DNA of 64,000 nucleotides, taken from Coprinus comatus (Eukaryota; Basidiomycota; Agaricomycetes; Agaricales; Agaricaceae). The stretch is taken from the NCBI GenBank assembly GCA_034638255.1, contig JAWPGT010000002.1, positions 2,286,501 through 2,350,500 of the forward strand, written 5' to 3'. Shown here piece after piece: positions 36,536-49,083 of the stretch. How positions within the stretch are numbered: position 1 is the stretch's first letter; every line of letters begins with the position of its first letter. The notes beneath the pieces are model-generated. The model searched no databases. It saw nothing but the letters and a program-made list of their open reading frames with translations, and had not been told where the DNA came from. The position numbers and the translations under genes are program-made.

Positions 36536-37725
36536 GGTTTAGAAGAGAAGCAACAGTCTAGTTGTCTATGGCAACGTTTTCGCCCGCCATCATTATATGT
36601 ATTGTAGGGTCGTATAGTATGCCTTGATTACGCTTGTCAAATCAGTTGTCGCATCAAGCCTTGATCAAGCCTGACTTAGCCGTGTCAAAAGGGATATATC
36701 CTGATATTTCGATAGTAAATTTTAATATATAATGAAGGCGGCTCGAGCGTACAAGAAAGCCTCAGACTTGCAGAGTTTGCCAACCTCTAGATACTCTTCC
36801 AAGCGAAGTTGTACTGAAAAAGATACGTTTGTACAAAGTTGCAAAATAGCTTGGTGACGAGAGACTTACGTGAAAATGACACTTTGTACTTACCCAAGCG
36901 AATAAAACTTGGTCAGGCTTGGCGCTGCTTGGGGCAGCCTCCAGGATTACGAGATTGTACCTGTAGTAGGGGCAGGAAGAAGAGGAGAAAAAAGAAAACG
37001 TCGAGCAGTTTTATGTTTCAGTAACGACAATGTGGTCCGCTGGGAGTACAAGTAATTCCTTGTTCTCTGCCAAATTATAGGGATGGAAGCGGATACACAT
37101 CCATGCGTATTTACTTGGTTCATGGCGGTTAAAGCTTTGGAGTCCAAATTACACCAATACAAAGAAGCTGTGGTATCTGTGTCATTGTACATTGTAGCAC
37201 CAGATGGCAGCAACTATAGTACTTTCCTGACAAATTACAGCTACATGCCCTCCGTATCAACTTTCATAAGGAAAAGGTACGCATATCCCAGACCAAGTTG
37301 GAATACTATCGTCAATAACAAACAACTTAATTCATTTTTGATTGAACTCACTTCCAAGGAATCTCGAACAGTCGGATCACCATACCATTCCGTTGTGACA
37401 TAGACCCCCGAACTACTGAGGACCAATTTTTGTAGAACAATCCCTATGCTCTTCCCTCATTGCCATGTGCTAATGTTCATGTGTAAGATAGCGAATAATA
37501 TGTGCTAGTTCAAGAAAACATTGCACGGTATCTACATGAGAGAAGCCGACTTTATTCTCAACATGTTGCAACTGAGGGGATTGATGTAGTTGGAATGCAT
37601 GATTATGACATCATGAGAATGATGTGTTTAGAGATAAGCGCTAAGTCTAAAGCGACGACACTCTCTGCTGTGTTTGACCCAATTACTCGCAAGCATAAAC
37701 ACTTTGAGTCTCTAGAAAAGAACAA
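36536..37725. other. intergenic, 1.2 kb
   Basis: No gene supported. A 106-codon frame at 37083-37403 shows no family features and is not connected by good splice sites to its neighbours. Confidence 0.45.
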
Positions 37726-39036
37726 ATGATGGCTAATGCTGTCACCCGCGATGGCGACTACTACTTCGAGGACGGCAGCTGTATCTTGCTTATTGAAAAC
37801 ACACTTTTCAATGTATGGGTGGCTGTTTCTAGTTGGATGTATAGCATATATTTACCTGAGAGACCCGTAGGTTCACCGATCTATCCTCAGCAAGGATTCT
37901 TCCAGCTTCAAGTCGATGTTTAATCTTCCCCAAAACAGCAGTTATGTTACTGAAGGCACTTCTGACGATCATCCTATCGTCCTGGTAGGCGACAGTGTCT
38001 TGGAGTTCAAGCACTTCTTATGGGCACTTTATGCTTTGTAGGTTGCCATTACTGGTCATATATAACCAGCTCATGGTCTTTCAGACCACCAGAGTTAAAA
38101 AGTGTAACATCACCAACAGCTGACCTTACGCGACTCACGAGTATTGCACACATCGCAAATAAGTATGCATTCAAGAATGTAGAAACATGGGCGCTCGATG
38201 TAATCCATGATTATGTCAACCAGACACCATCGCCCATTCTGAACGTTATCCCTCCCGCCACCACCTATACCTTTCCGTTTTCCAATACTGCGAATAAACC
38301 ATCCCCGCACAGCGTACAACCTGTGGAAGCTACAGAACCACTTACACGTCTCATTCGGTTGGCCCAGATCTGCGGTCACGAAAAGTTGTTGGATTCCATG
38401 ATCGCTCTGTTATGTCAGTTGATGATGGGTTCGGTGCAATATGCATATCTTGCCATGATTCTTGCCGATGAACTTGATCTCAAGGAATTGTATGGTTTGG
38501 CTTGTTTTGAAGTCATGCAAAACGCAGTCGTTGTCCAACGACTTCAAGTCTTCGGAAAGTCGACCCAACTCCACTTTACGCTTCAATCCTTACTCAATCC
38601 TTCCGTTACCCCAGCCAACAAACAGTCCATTGAGGAGGAGGATAAGAGGCGTGTTTTCCTCACCGCTCGTCAACAGCTTCGTTTATTAGCAGGATATTAC
38701 CGCCTAGCACAGACATGGGAAGAGTTACGCAAGACGCCACCCCACTTTGATCATACAGCACGATGTGCAACCTGGCCTCAACATGGGTGTACACATAGAT
38801 GGTTAGAGTTTTGGAAGGACAAGACAAAGAGCGACGCATTGATGAATTTCGGGCTCGCTGACGTGATTGGGAGACTGAAACAAATCCAGCTGGAATACGA
38901 TATATGGGCAGGTGTGACATACACATATATGCACCAGGAGTGCAGAGAAGCTGCGAGGAGGAGCATTAGCGAAGCAATTAAGAGCGTTGAGGGTGCATTG
39001 CCAGAGTATTTTTCAGATGCTGACTTGAGCGCTTGA
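37726..39036 (+). CDS. BTB/POZ domain protein
   Basis: Exons 37726-37812, 37871-38037 and 38085-39036 give about 401 residues. The BTB fold is at the N-terminus: DGDYYFEDGSCILLIENTLFNVHRSILSKD..., then MFNLPQNSS and VLVGDSVLEFKHFLWALYALPPE. This is the agaricomycete-expanded BTB family in which the short domain is followed by a conserved helical region (HIANKYAFKNVETWALDVI, LIRLAQICGHEKLLDSMIALL) and a C-terminal part with Cys/His residues (CATWPQHGCTHRWLEFW). Such proteins are often ubiquitin-ligase adaptors or transcription co-factors; no partner can be named. Start chosen at the first of two adjacent ATGs because the upstream frame is unrelated. Confidence 0.82.
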
Positions 39037-39098
39037 CCGAAACTACTTGATTCATGTTGTATCATTAAGATGTATCCATCCAATATACTGCGGTCTTT

Positions 39099-39767
39099 TC
39101 ATTTACGATTCTTGCCACCTCGTTTCTTTTTGACAGTGGCGGACATCGAGACACTTCCCAGTATACTCTTCATTCCTACACCTCCTTCGTAGATTTTTGG
39201 TTTATTCCATGGTCCATCCGTCAAGGCGTCGTCAGCCGCACCCCCGAGTATTCTGTGTCCTGGACCATCGCTTGTCGTCAGACTTGAACCCATCATACTC
39301 TTCATCAGGACGTCTATCTCAGTGCTTGAAGGACGCGTCTCCAAAGCTATTTGTGAACCCCGAATTAGAGTCTGTTCAAACAGTTCATCATCTTCTAAAT
39401 GTCGAATCTTCTTCCTCAAATTCTTCATAATCTTCTCCACCATGGCTTAAATCGGTGTCAAAGTACTATTCGTTGAGGGCTGAGCGAAGAGGTAGCACGC
39501 ACCTTGTTCTTCTTCTTTTGATTTCGGTTTAGGTATTAAAGGATCCTCTTCTGCCTCTTCCTCTTCTTGTCTAGGTTTATCGAGTTCGAGTTTCGAAAGC
39601 CATTTCCTTTCAAATGCTGATTGAGAGAGTTGTTCTTCAGAATCAGAAAGTGAAGTTTGGTCAGGACCGTATGTTGTTCCTACAGAGCTAGCTGGGGAAG
39701 CGGCACGAAGAACAGGGGGAGCATATTCAGGGTGATGGTGTGGGTGGGGGAAGTGGTGAGAGGTCAT
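39099..39767 (-). CDS. small hypothetical protein with basic C-terminus
   Basis: Exons 39503-39767 and 39099-39445, intron 39446-39502. About 203 residues. N-terminus His/Pro-rich (MTSHHFPHPHHHPEY), then an acidic Glu-rich block, then a predicted helix VEKIMKNLRKKIRHLEDDELFEQTL and a conserved-looking tail GPWNKPKIYEGGVGMKS ending in KKKRGGKNRK, a likely nuclear/nucleolar signal. The family is not recognised. It is convergent with the BTB gene, 62 bp from its stop. Confidence 0.65.
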
Positions 39768-39855
39768 AAATTACTTGAGTTATGACGCAAACAGCGAATT
39801 GGGAGCTTTTTGCAGTTTGAGCTAAATGTGGCAAAATATAAGACTTCGTGTACTA

Positions 39856-39940
39856 GGTGCTATAGTGTAGTGGTTATCACTCGGGATTTTGATTACGCAT
39901 AAATATTCCCGAAACCCAGGTTCGAACCCTGGTAGCACCT
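39856..39940 (+). tRNA. tRNA-Gln (TTG), with short intron
   Basis: Acceptor GGTGCTA/TAGCACC, D-arm TAGTGTAGTGGTTATCAC, anticodon stem CGGGA/TCCCG with loop TTTTGAT (anticodon TTG), T-loop GGTTCGAACCC. A 13 nt intron (ttacgcataaata) follows the base 3' of the anticodon. D-arm and overall shape match eukaryotic tRNA-Gln. Confidence 0.88.
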
Positions 39941-40142
39941 TATCTTTTGTGCACCTTGCACTTCAGTGCACTCCATGATCCTCTGAAAATAAGTGGGTGG
40001 ATTATTAGGGGTGCCGCTGTCATGTTTCACTTTTGTGGAAAGCGTTTTCATGACGTCACAAGCATAAACTACACCGCCTATATGAGCTCCAAACTCAAAA
40101 CACATTTCCACACCCACTACTTACTTGAGTTCGTACTGCGCT

Positions 40143-40633
40143 ATGCAATCAAACGTTGGTGGCCCACGAGTATATGAAGACGGCGACCAGAGGTATTCAC
40201 TACAATTATATGTTTTTCAAGATTGAATTGATTTATTATTACAGGCTGCCCAAGGAAACTGGACCACAAAGAGGAGCTCGAGAACGCGAAGAGAGACTTC
40301 ATTCTGTTCCTGGTCAATACATCCACGAAGCTGATTCCTCCAAGTGCGTTCCACATTACTTCTTGGAGTTTATGACAGCGTAATGCTCATGAATACGTCT
40401 TTCTCCCTTTTCCTTTGCTCAGAAATGATGTATTTACAGCGGAAGGAAGATTGAGTACTAGTCAAAGGCAAGATTATCATGACCATATTTTGGAAGAGAA
40501 TCAGAAGACTGTGGTGGACCCTTTGAGACCCGCTATGGATCATGGCAATAAGCCTTCTCGAGGTGCTCAGATTGATAAAGAGTTACAGATGGAGGATGAG
40601 GCTTTGTTAAGGAAGAAAGAGAAGGCCGAGTAA
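40143..40633 (+). CDS. small hydrophilic hypothetical protein
   Basis: Three exons, 40143-40192, 40245-40343 and 40423-40633, join to about 119 residues: MQSNVGGPRVYEDGDQRLPK..., REREERLHSVPGQYIHEADSS, KNDVFTAEGRLSTSQRQDY, and a charged end MEDEALLRKKEKAE. Entirely hydrophilic, probably disordered. The consistent phase across two introns with good donor and acceptor sites supports a real gene. No function can be assigned. The gene lies 200 bp downstream of tRNA-Gln. Confidence 0.65.
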
Positions 40634-41468
40634 TGTAGGAGATATGTATTTTGTATTAAATATATGTATGCAAGGACCCTTGTGCTTGGTGCTTTTCAAT
40701 TTCATGAGAAATTGTACTTGTCGGCGTTCATTATTTAAATTCAAATTTGGTCTCGAGGTATGATAGAAAATTGCCAGATGCCAGTGTGCTTCAATTCCGC
40801 CCAAGGGAGTAGCCAAAGTCGCTGCTCGTACTAACCATCAGACCATGTATCAGTCGGTATATTGTATCACACATATGGGGAAGTTGGCTAGCATCGATCT
40901 TGAATACATCGCCTCCAAGATGATATCATTGCCTTAGAACACGACATTCTTCTATGTCTGGCTCAATATGCATGGTGCTGGGGGTAGGGACATTTAGAGG
41001 GACACAGTGTTTAAATTGTAACTGGTATAATAAGTGAGCCTGGCTCAAGAATCGTTTTCAACTACTGCGACAATCCACAATTTTTTTTTCTCAGAATCCA
41101 CGAACTCGCACGTTTCTGCTATCATTCACTTCGGGACCTACAGTCTGATCGTAAAAAAGACGATCATAACTTGGCAGCCCGTGAGTATTACTTCCAGGGG
41201 TACAACGTCCTGTACCACATACACTGTGATACAGATAGGCATTTTTTGGGATGTTAATTGATTAAAATCCAGTAATTAGGTGCGGAGTTTTCAAGATATG
41301 AAAGTATTTACAGCCAATGCGGATGGCAACGCCGGTTCGAACCAGAGTGTGTAAATACTAGTATACGATCCATTTCGTTCAGTTCGCAGTGTGGAAAAAC
41401 CCCATGGATCACACAGCCAAAATCAACAGTTCTTAAAATAGCTTATGAACGACCGTCCTAAAATAATC
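40634..41468. other. intergenic
   Basis: No gene seen. ggttcgaacc at 41334-41343 resembles a tRNA T-loop, but no acceptor or anticodon arm can be built around it. Confidence 0.45.
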
Positions 41469-43010
41469 TTATGAACGCCCCGCCTGCCTCCTAGATTTGC
41501 CAGGTCTCTGTGTTTTTCCTCTGTTCCCCCCACTACCACCGCCTCTACCACCGCCTCTGCCACCGTGGCCTCTACCACCTCTACCACCTCTACCACCTCT
41601 ACCGCCTCTACCGCCCCCTCGTCCTTCAAAGTTATCTGTCGATTCTCGGGTGTTTTGCTTTGCTCTTCTTCCAGCACCACCAAAGCCATATTTACTATCT
41701 CTAGTGTGACGTGGCATACTGGGTTTCCCGCCTCTTCCTCTGTCAGAACCCCTACTCTTTTTACTAGGTCTATCCGAAATGGCATCTTCTACGGCAACAT
41801 CAAAATCTTCAGCATTGCCTTGTGCATTGTCCAAGATATCCTTGCGTTCTATGTGGCCAGATCAGACATTTGATCGAACTGAAAACGCAGAAACGTACTT
41901 CTCTTGAGATTATTCAGACGATCCTCCATCTCCTTCTTTGATTTCTCCCTTTCTTTGAGTTTCTCAACCTGCACCTGTTTACCGAACTTCTTGCCTTCCC
42001 TCTCTTTCCGCTTATCTTCGCTCTTCTTGATTCCTGCACCTTCATCTAACAATCTCTGTCTTATTCTCTCCATATGTGCGTCTGTCTTGACCATCTCGGC
42101 AAAGTAATCCGAAGGACGAGTAAAAGGGAATTTATGTTTTGCGGCAAGCGTTCGTGCAGCTTGTGCACCATGTAGTGCTTGTTTATAACTGTTGAAATTT
42201 CTTGTTAGAGTGTATAATAATCCTGGATCAAGAAAAGAACACACAATGCAACTTCGCGATTCAAGTCGTCGTTCACGTCAACTTCAATTTTTTTGGGGTA
42301 TGACACTACAAGCGTTTCCGTCCATGGTAATGACGGGTCCAGTTGAATTGTTTCACGTATACGTTTTAGAGCGACCTTAGTAATATAATTTCAGGTTATG
42401 ATGGTAGAGGAGAAATGTAAGAAATTACCTCGTTATCAATCTCGAGTTTTTGTCGAGGTACGGCATCATCATCCACAGATTCCGCTTCGTCTAAAGGTAC
42501 AGCCTCTTCCTCGTCCTCTTCCTTGTCCTCCTCATCACTTGCGACTTCCACTTCCTCATCACTATCATTTGCATCATCTTTTTCTTCATCACTAATAGCT
42601 TCCTCGCTTTCCGCCTCGCCACTAATTTCTTCACCTTCACTTTCTTCTTCGTCCTGCTCCTCACTGTCGTCCTCACTGCCCAAAGTACGTAACTGAGCCC
42701 TGTCAAAGTCGTCCAACCCTTCATCTCCAAGTAACTTCATAAGTCTTTCCATTCCTTCCTCATCTACTCCCTCATCTTCACTATCATCCTCTGATTCTTC
42801 TTCTCCTTCTTCTTCTTCTTCTAGTGGTACATCATCGGCTACTTCTTCATCCAAATCTGAATCCACAGGTGCAGCAGCTAGAGGTTTCTTTCCTTCTTTC
42901 TTACTTTGAAGAGCAGTCTTTCCTTTACTGCTTTTTGTTTTTGGAGGAGTTAGCTTAGAAGATTTTGGTTTTTTGGGCGTAGTTTCCTTTTGTTTTGATG
43001 ATTTTGCCAT
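41469..43010 (-). CDS. EBP2: rRNA-processing protein EBP2
   Basis: Nucleolar 60S assembly factor required for 27S pre-rRNA processing. Exons 42429-43010, 42245-42375, 41899-42188 and 41469-41848 give about 460 residues. N-terminal third: Lys-rich start MAKSSKQKETTPKKPK then a long Glu/Asp/Ser block. The conserved core follows: VALKRIRETIQLDPSLPW, DDLNREVAFYKQALHGAQAA, FPFTRPSDYFAEMVKTDAHM, then a coiled coil KKEMEDRLNNLKRKRKDILD. C-terminus: SKYGFGGAGRRAKQNTRES and an RGG-rich tail (GGRGGRGGRGGRG). The acceptor at 42189-42190 was chosen over a nearer one because it gives the family sequence AFYKQAL. Confidence 0.92.
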
Positions 43011-44062
43011 AGTTGAGTGAGATATGAATTTGTGGGATTTTTTCTATTTCAGGGCGCAAACTGATCTGAATTTTTTGGGCTTTAGAATACAACAGAGACA
43101 AACAAGAACTCGTGTAGCTTTTCAACATCCTTAGAACTTCCCCAATCACTATCCACGTTGAATCTGCGCGGACGCCCTATTAGTAATTTAGAGTAACTGG
43201 TACGTGAGTCACTGTCAAAATCATGCAATGGGTAGACGATTAGTTCAATACTGAGTTGATATGTGTAGTAAATACTTAGGGCAAAGAACGCCGACCGCTA
43301 TATTGTCTGCTGAGATTACCCTTGCGGAGACTTCTACGAGGCTTTTTTTAGGTCAATTTTATCTCTCCTTTGAAAGTTGAAATCCATTCAATAAGAACAC
43401 GTCTGAACACCAGAATTTCCTTCATTGATTGGTGGATTCGCATTCATAGCAAAAATTATTACTGCCCAACAACTGAAAGTGCCTGCACCTAAGTTCTAAC
43501 AACACTCGCCAATGAAAATGAACGACATTTTGAGTTTTACTACAACCAATCAGAGCTTACACCAACTTCTTGTATTTAGCTTGAACGTTTGAACTCCTGT
43601 TTGACCCTCGTTTTCTCTCGGGCTGTACAGTGGCGTCTTGCATCAATATTAGTATTAGCCTCATGGGGGCAGCATGGGCGCTTACTTTAAAGCATTGCCG
43701 ATATTAAACATGCATCTAAACGCATCAAAGTCACTGTAAAAGAAAGAACGGGACAATAGAAAAAGATATAATGTATTTTTGTGAAGTAAAAGAAAAAGTG
43801 TCTTATTCTAATATCATCGTCAAATGTATACGTCATCCAATGTTGTTAAACATTGAGCAACTTGAAGGGTTAACTTGAAGTCGTGGCTAACTTCAAATTC
43901 TCATTCAATATTCAAATTTCCGACCCCCGACCCTAATTTGAGTTCGTTCGAATCAAAAAAATCGGTTCCTTGGCAGAAAGCATATTAATCATAATTTCAT
44001 AAATAATGGAAATATAGTACATAGTAAACATCGTACAGGCAACTATGGTACATGGTTATATG
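43011..44062. other. intergenic, 1 kb
   Basis: Upstream of EBP2 and downstream of the secreted-protein gene. No gene or RNA recognised. Confidence 0.45.
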
Positions 44063-45259
44063 TTAAACGCGGCGGACAGTGAGTACTGCAACGCGCCCAT
44101 CTTGTTCAATACCATGGTTCACGCCTTCAAATAAAATTGTCAGACTTATGATAGATAAATTAACGATAAAGTTTATGCTTACCCTCACTACCTTCCTCTA
44201 GTAAACCTGACACCCATTCGACGTCAGCTCTCCATGTCATGCCTTTCCAACTACCACCGATGGTAGCCCGAGCAACAATGTAGTCTCGACCTGTGCGGAA
44301 TAAGTTGGACAGAAATAGACGGAATATGTATGATTGGCGGACCTAGGTTATAGCCATTGGGGACAATTGTGTGATGTTTTCTGGAATCCTGTGTAATGAT
44401 ACATGAGAACCTGCTTTCGTATAACTCTGGTTATGAGGCTAACCATTTCCTTTGAAGCACTATTAGTGTATGTGCGCCGACGTGTCCATTTAAATTAGAA
44501 CGTTAATTTTTGATGGATGAGAATCATCACGAACCCTAGAAACCATGCACCGCTATTGGCTAATGTCCCGTTCTGTTTCCAAGCGCGGAAGTGGTGACCA
44601 CCTGGTCGGAGGTCATATTAGTTTCGAAGTACATGTTAGTGTTCCTGTGCATGTCGTACCGGCAAGACTCTCCCAGCAAGTACCCCATATAGGGAAATAG
44701 TGTTGGCGGGCAAGGAATTGTTCTGTTTTGCGCTTGTCGCCATCTCCTAGGTCTGCTTCATGAAGGTCTCCGTAGTGCAAGCCTAAGCATTCCTCCGAAA
44801 AGCCAAGTGACCTATATATTGAATCCTGTTAAAATGTGAAATACTTAGAATATATTATTTACTTGGTATAATGATGGAAGCCGGCTTCTGTGAGGATGTA
44901 GGGATCGGAAAGGGAGGAAATAATAACATTAAGTGGCTCGCCGAGTTCTCCGATGGTATACTGCTCGGGGGGATTTTATTGAGAAAGCATACATATATTA
45001 TGAAAGAATAACATACATCTAGCATGCGACCGCCATTCTTTCTCGGGTCATGCCAACCTAACCATTGTTCTCCTGGCTCATTTTGAATGTTACTAACATG
45101 TTTCTCAGGAGTATATGACATTTGCCCCCAGAAGTACTGTACAGCGGACAAGCGCCAAAGTGTTAGTACAAACTCGGGACCAACGAATGGGCCGAAAGGG
45201 AGAGCGGCACAGTGTGAGGCACAATATATAAGGTAAAGGAGGAATAGTTGGAAATTCAT
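44063..45259 (-). CDS. secreted hypothetical protein
   Basis: Eight exons: 45017-45259, 44863-44963, 44660-44811, 44535-44601, 44444-44459 (16 nt), 44343-44388, 44183-44290, 44063-44124. About 264 residues with a clear signal peptide (MNFQLFLLYLIYCASHCAA). The body is compact and aromatic-rich: WRLSAVQYFWGQMSYTPEKH, YILTEAGFHHYTKSLGFSEE, FPIWGTCWESLAGGHHFRAW, KQNGTLANSGAWFLG, HHTIVPNGYNLGRDYIVARA, and ends VAVLTVRRV. Few cysteines. It looks like a folded extracellular protein; no family recognised. Divergent from AVL9 with 184 bp between start codons. Confidence 0.75.
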
Positions 45260-45443
45260 GACTAGGTATCGTGCAGACTTATGATCTGCGTGAGGGGTAA
45301 AGGTAGAGACGGGTTAATTATTCGGTGGCGTATTATACAGGCGGGCCCACTGCCATGCGCACATCAGATGGAGATAAGCTTAAGTCAGATAAATATAATC
45401 TTATCTCTTTTTTTCCTGTTAATTACGTAATACATGGTCCACC

Positions 45444-48400
45444 ATGGCACAGACAAACATCACCACGACAACAATGGCTCTTCAGCTACCACCTCCGTCG
45501 CCAACAACGCTTACCCACGACGACAATTTCTCAGATGCTGATACTGCCTCGCAGCGTTCTATATCTTTAGACTCACCACCACCTTCACGCAGACAGTCAT
45601 CAGTGCATTCCGACGCAGACTCTGCCCACAGGTTTCTGGCAAACCCTGGAGCTTTTCTCAGTGCAGATAATAGACGCGAGTCTCATACATACACCCTCGA
45701 CACAGACTTCAGCTCAGAGGTAGATGACTCTAGTATCTATAAACAGCGGATGTCCATCACTGGAGAGACACCTAATACGAGCGCGCCTGCTTCAATATAC
45801 GAAGACGAACCATTGACTGCGACAAAGGAAACCATACCTATACCTCTAGTACCTGCCACCGTTCCAATTTCTGCGCCCGTGCCTACCACATATCCCCCTA
45901 CTCACTCAACCAGGGATGATACCCTCTCCATCTCCTCCTTCACGTCTACAACATCATCACGAAAAGCAAGACCGGAATCCTTGCTTGTAATTCCGTCAAA
46001 GGGCCCATTGGTACTAGGTATCGCCCTTGTTGATTTTAATCACATTGTACGTCGTTCTTAGTTTTTATGCCTAATTAGTTCTAATAAGGAGTTCAGGTTG
46101 GCCCCCGAATAGAGTGGTCGAAAGGAGGTATTTTCAACGATGAAGAAGTGGCAAAGATATTACCATTCCTTGCACTACCCGATGGCGCACACATCGTATG
46201 TTGCTCTATCACTGCTATTGATGGCCCTTCATTCATTCCATCAGTCTTCTGAGGACTATTCATACTTTCACCTCGTACCCCCGGGTATTAATACTACAAC
46301 CATTTTTGGCATCTCGCAAGTTACATTTGATGAATTGCATGATTAGTACGACTCATATCAACGGAACAGATGTAATCAACAGATGGACGCAACTTCGCTG
46401 CTTGTGAAAGATGCAGACGTCACTCGTTCAACAGTACAGAAAGCAGTCGTAGTTCTCGCATCGAAACCTGTGTTCGGTCCCATAAGGTGTGTATGAATAC
46501 TCTAGAGTTCCAAGTGGACGAACTATGTTGAGAATTATTAGAGAAAAACTCCGCGTTGTGACAACGGCGCTTTTCCAGCAAAGGTACATATAACTTCATT
46601 GTTCATCAGCATTGCTTGCTGACGTGATCATATTTCCCCAGAGATTTCACAGATATCAGCATTCTAGACGATTTCTCTGTGAATCTAGAACCAAGTCTGA
46701 GAGGGCAATTGACAGAGAGCGGTCTATATATGGGTGAGTTCGACTCTTCTAGCTTAGAATTTTTTTCTGAGTGAGCTCCACAGGCACAAGTCTGTGCGTA
46801 AACACTTTGATATGTCTAATCTATAACTATTCTCATATGCCTGCGTTATTGTAGACGGGAGTTCGTGCATACCTTTCGACATCGAACGCTCATCCTCGTG
46901 AAGGCTCTTATTTTGCAAAAGCGCGTAAGTAACTCAACAGTCTCGGTAGAAGTGTGAGGTTTGACTTATTTCTAGATCATGTTTTACGGCCATCCCGTGG
47001 AACGGTTATGCACATATCAATATTCATTGATTTCATTACTCCCTGGTAAGATGTTTGGTTTTTGTTGATGAGAGTCCTATTTTCATACATTTTGACTTAG
47101 GATTGCTACAGGCACTCGAGGACTGCGGATCGCCCCCTTTGGCAAACAGAGCGCCTACATTGCAACGCGCAAATTCACTCAAGACATCTGACCATAAGAG
47201 TATGATGGCGTTCATGGGGTTGCCGCTTGATGTGTTTGGCAAGGTGGGCCTTTGCCATAGTTTCTAATGGTTATACAGGTGTTAATGTTCGTTACTTATA
47301 GGATGCCTTTTTCCAACCTTATCTTCCCTTACAACAATTAGACATGATAAAGGATACACCCAGTTGGTTATGTGGAAGCACGAACTCTATTGTAACACAA
47401 CAGAAGGAGATTGATCTTTTGGTTGATGTATGATGACTCATAATTTTCCTTACTGTTACAATCTCATGTTATTTGATTTAGACCGAGGCTGGAACAATCG
47501 AGTTCCGTGATCCTAAACTGGAACGTGTAGCAGGTTTAACGCCAGCTGATCGGAAATGGATGGACGATATTATTAATGACGTTAATGAAAGTTGGAACGA
47601 CGAGGATCCTTCAAAGGCCTCCTCCACATTGCAGTGAGAATCTTATTTCCAGTCCGAACGCAATTTCTGAGCCTGTTTGTAGGTTCAAAGGCAGTGATGA
47701 CTATTTACGAACCAAGGTACTTCAAGTATGACTGTGGTATATCAAGCTGACACTTTTTATAGTTTGAGGAGTATATCGCCGCAGCGCTATCGTCTGTCAA
47801 GTATCAAGATTTTGTGGCAAAAGGAGAAGCCAGTGGTGTACTCATCACCGGTGGGACAGGTCTGTCGTTACTTTCTAAGCATATACACAAACACTGAACG
47901 TGAAATAATACAGGAGGTGACCTTTCAGCAACGGATGACTTTAACCCGCTGTGGATATCAGAATTCAAGGGCACCAACGCTTATGCTATCTGGAACAGGA
48001 TCACAGATCCGGTAATTTTTGACATTATTGAACCTCGGTAGGTCCATTGCGATTTACTCTTTCTTGCTCATGGAACTGAGTCTCCCGAAGTCATCCTTGC
48101 ATAGAGAAACCTTCGGTAGTCGCAGATCTTGGGATACGTCTACAAGAAGGTATCCAGGAACTGAAGCTCGAGCAACAACTAGCGCCTGCAAGAGAGGCTG
48201 TCGCACGAACCTTGACAACTGGTTCAACAAATTTCTTTAAAGCTGTTGAAGGCGTTAAAGAAAGATGGGCGCAGCGACAAGCAAATTCTTTAACTGTGCC
48301 ACAGAATTCGGATACTTCGGGATCGACTTCTCCGCAACTCATCAGCAAGTCTGAACTGGATGGAGTACCTGCTACCGCTACGACTTCACCAAGTAGACCA

Positions 48401-49083
48401 CAATCTGGATTGAGGCCCTTCTCGTTATTACCGTCATTTTCATCAAATCAAACAAGTCAGGCGCAGGCGCAAGCACTGGATGCGACATCGACACCTACCC
48501 ATCAACTACAACTTCACAAAAAATTGCAACTCCTAATTTGTCTTCTTGGGGCGCTGGAATTGGTTCATTCTTCTCTTCGAAACTAGCACGAACAAAGTCT
48601 AGCGAAGATCCTGCTCCGCAAACTCGAAAAAGCCAGATTCTACCCGCCACATCAAGTTCTGTAACGATCGTGGATATCAAGAAACCATTATCACCACCAG
48701 TAACAACTACACCTTTAACACCTCCTCAAAGCCCTCCGACTAAGGAGTGGAATTCGATACCTACTACTATAGTAACATCGTCGACATCGGTGGAGACAAT
48801 TAAAGGTAGACAAAATGATTGGGATAGTGAGAGTTTACCACCTGTTCCTCCACTACCATCATCATCATTACCTTCTACCGCCCCAATTCCGAAGGGTATG
48901 GAAAAAGAAGTTGAAAAGGAAGTTGAAACAGATAATATAAATGTGGAATTGAAGCCTGAAACGAAAATCTCTTACACGAAGGTATTGTTGACACAAGCTT
49001 CTGCAGATAAGAAGGTTGTGAAGAAAGATGATGTGGATGAGGAGGAGGAGAAAGAGGAAGTGCATACTGGATATGCAATGTAA
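45444..49083 (+). CDS. AVL9: AVL9 / DENND6-like late secretory pathway protein, one frame break
   Basis: Acts in exocytic transport from the Golgi; the family shares a DENN-like fold. Sixteen exons: 45444-46046, 46097-46195, 46245-46315, 46370-46486, 46542-46583, 46642-46733, 46784-46793 (10 nt), 46855-46924, 46976-47045, 47101-47243, 47302-47427, 47482-47633, 47683-47716, 47763-47850, 47914-48037, 48091-49083. After a disordered N-terminus come the family blocks VGPRIEWSKGG, PFLALPDGAH, YSYFHLVPP, FGISCNQQMDA, KPVFGPIREKL, REFVHTFRHRTLILVKALIL, MFYGHPVERLCTYQYSLISL, WLCGSTNSIV. Intron 3 (46316-46369) is GC-AG with donor GCAAGT. In the last exon the frame shifts by one missing base between about 48480 and 48520; the C-terminal SSWGAGIGSFFSSK and the tail to 49083 are in the new frame. 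Confidence 0.88.

Noticed and set aside
37083..37403. 106-codon frame upstream of the BTB gene
   Set aside because: Not recognisable, and not joinable in phase to the BTB exons by good splice sites.
41320..41350. tRNA-like T-loop ggttcgaacc
   Set aside because: No acceptor pairing, D-arm or anticodon arm at the required distances on either strand; the palindrome alone is common.
41497..41709. Proline-rich frame opposite the EBP2 C-terminus
   Set aside because: It is the reverse complement of the RGG repeat coding for the EBP2 tail.
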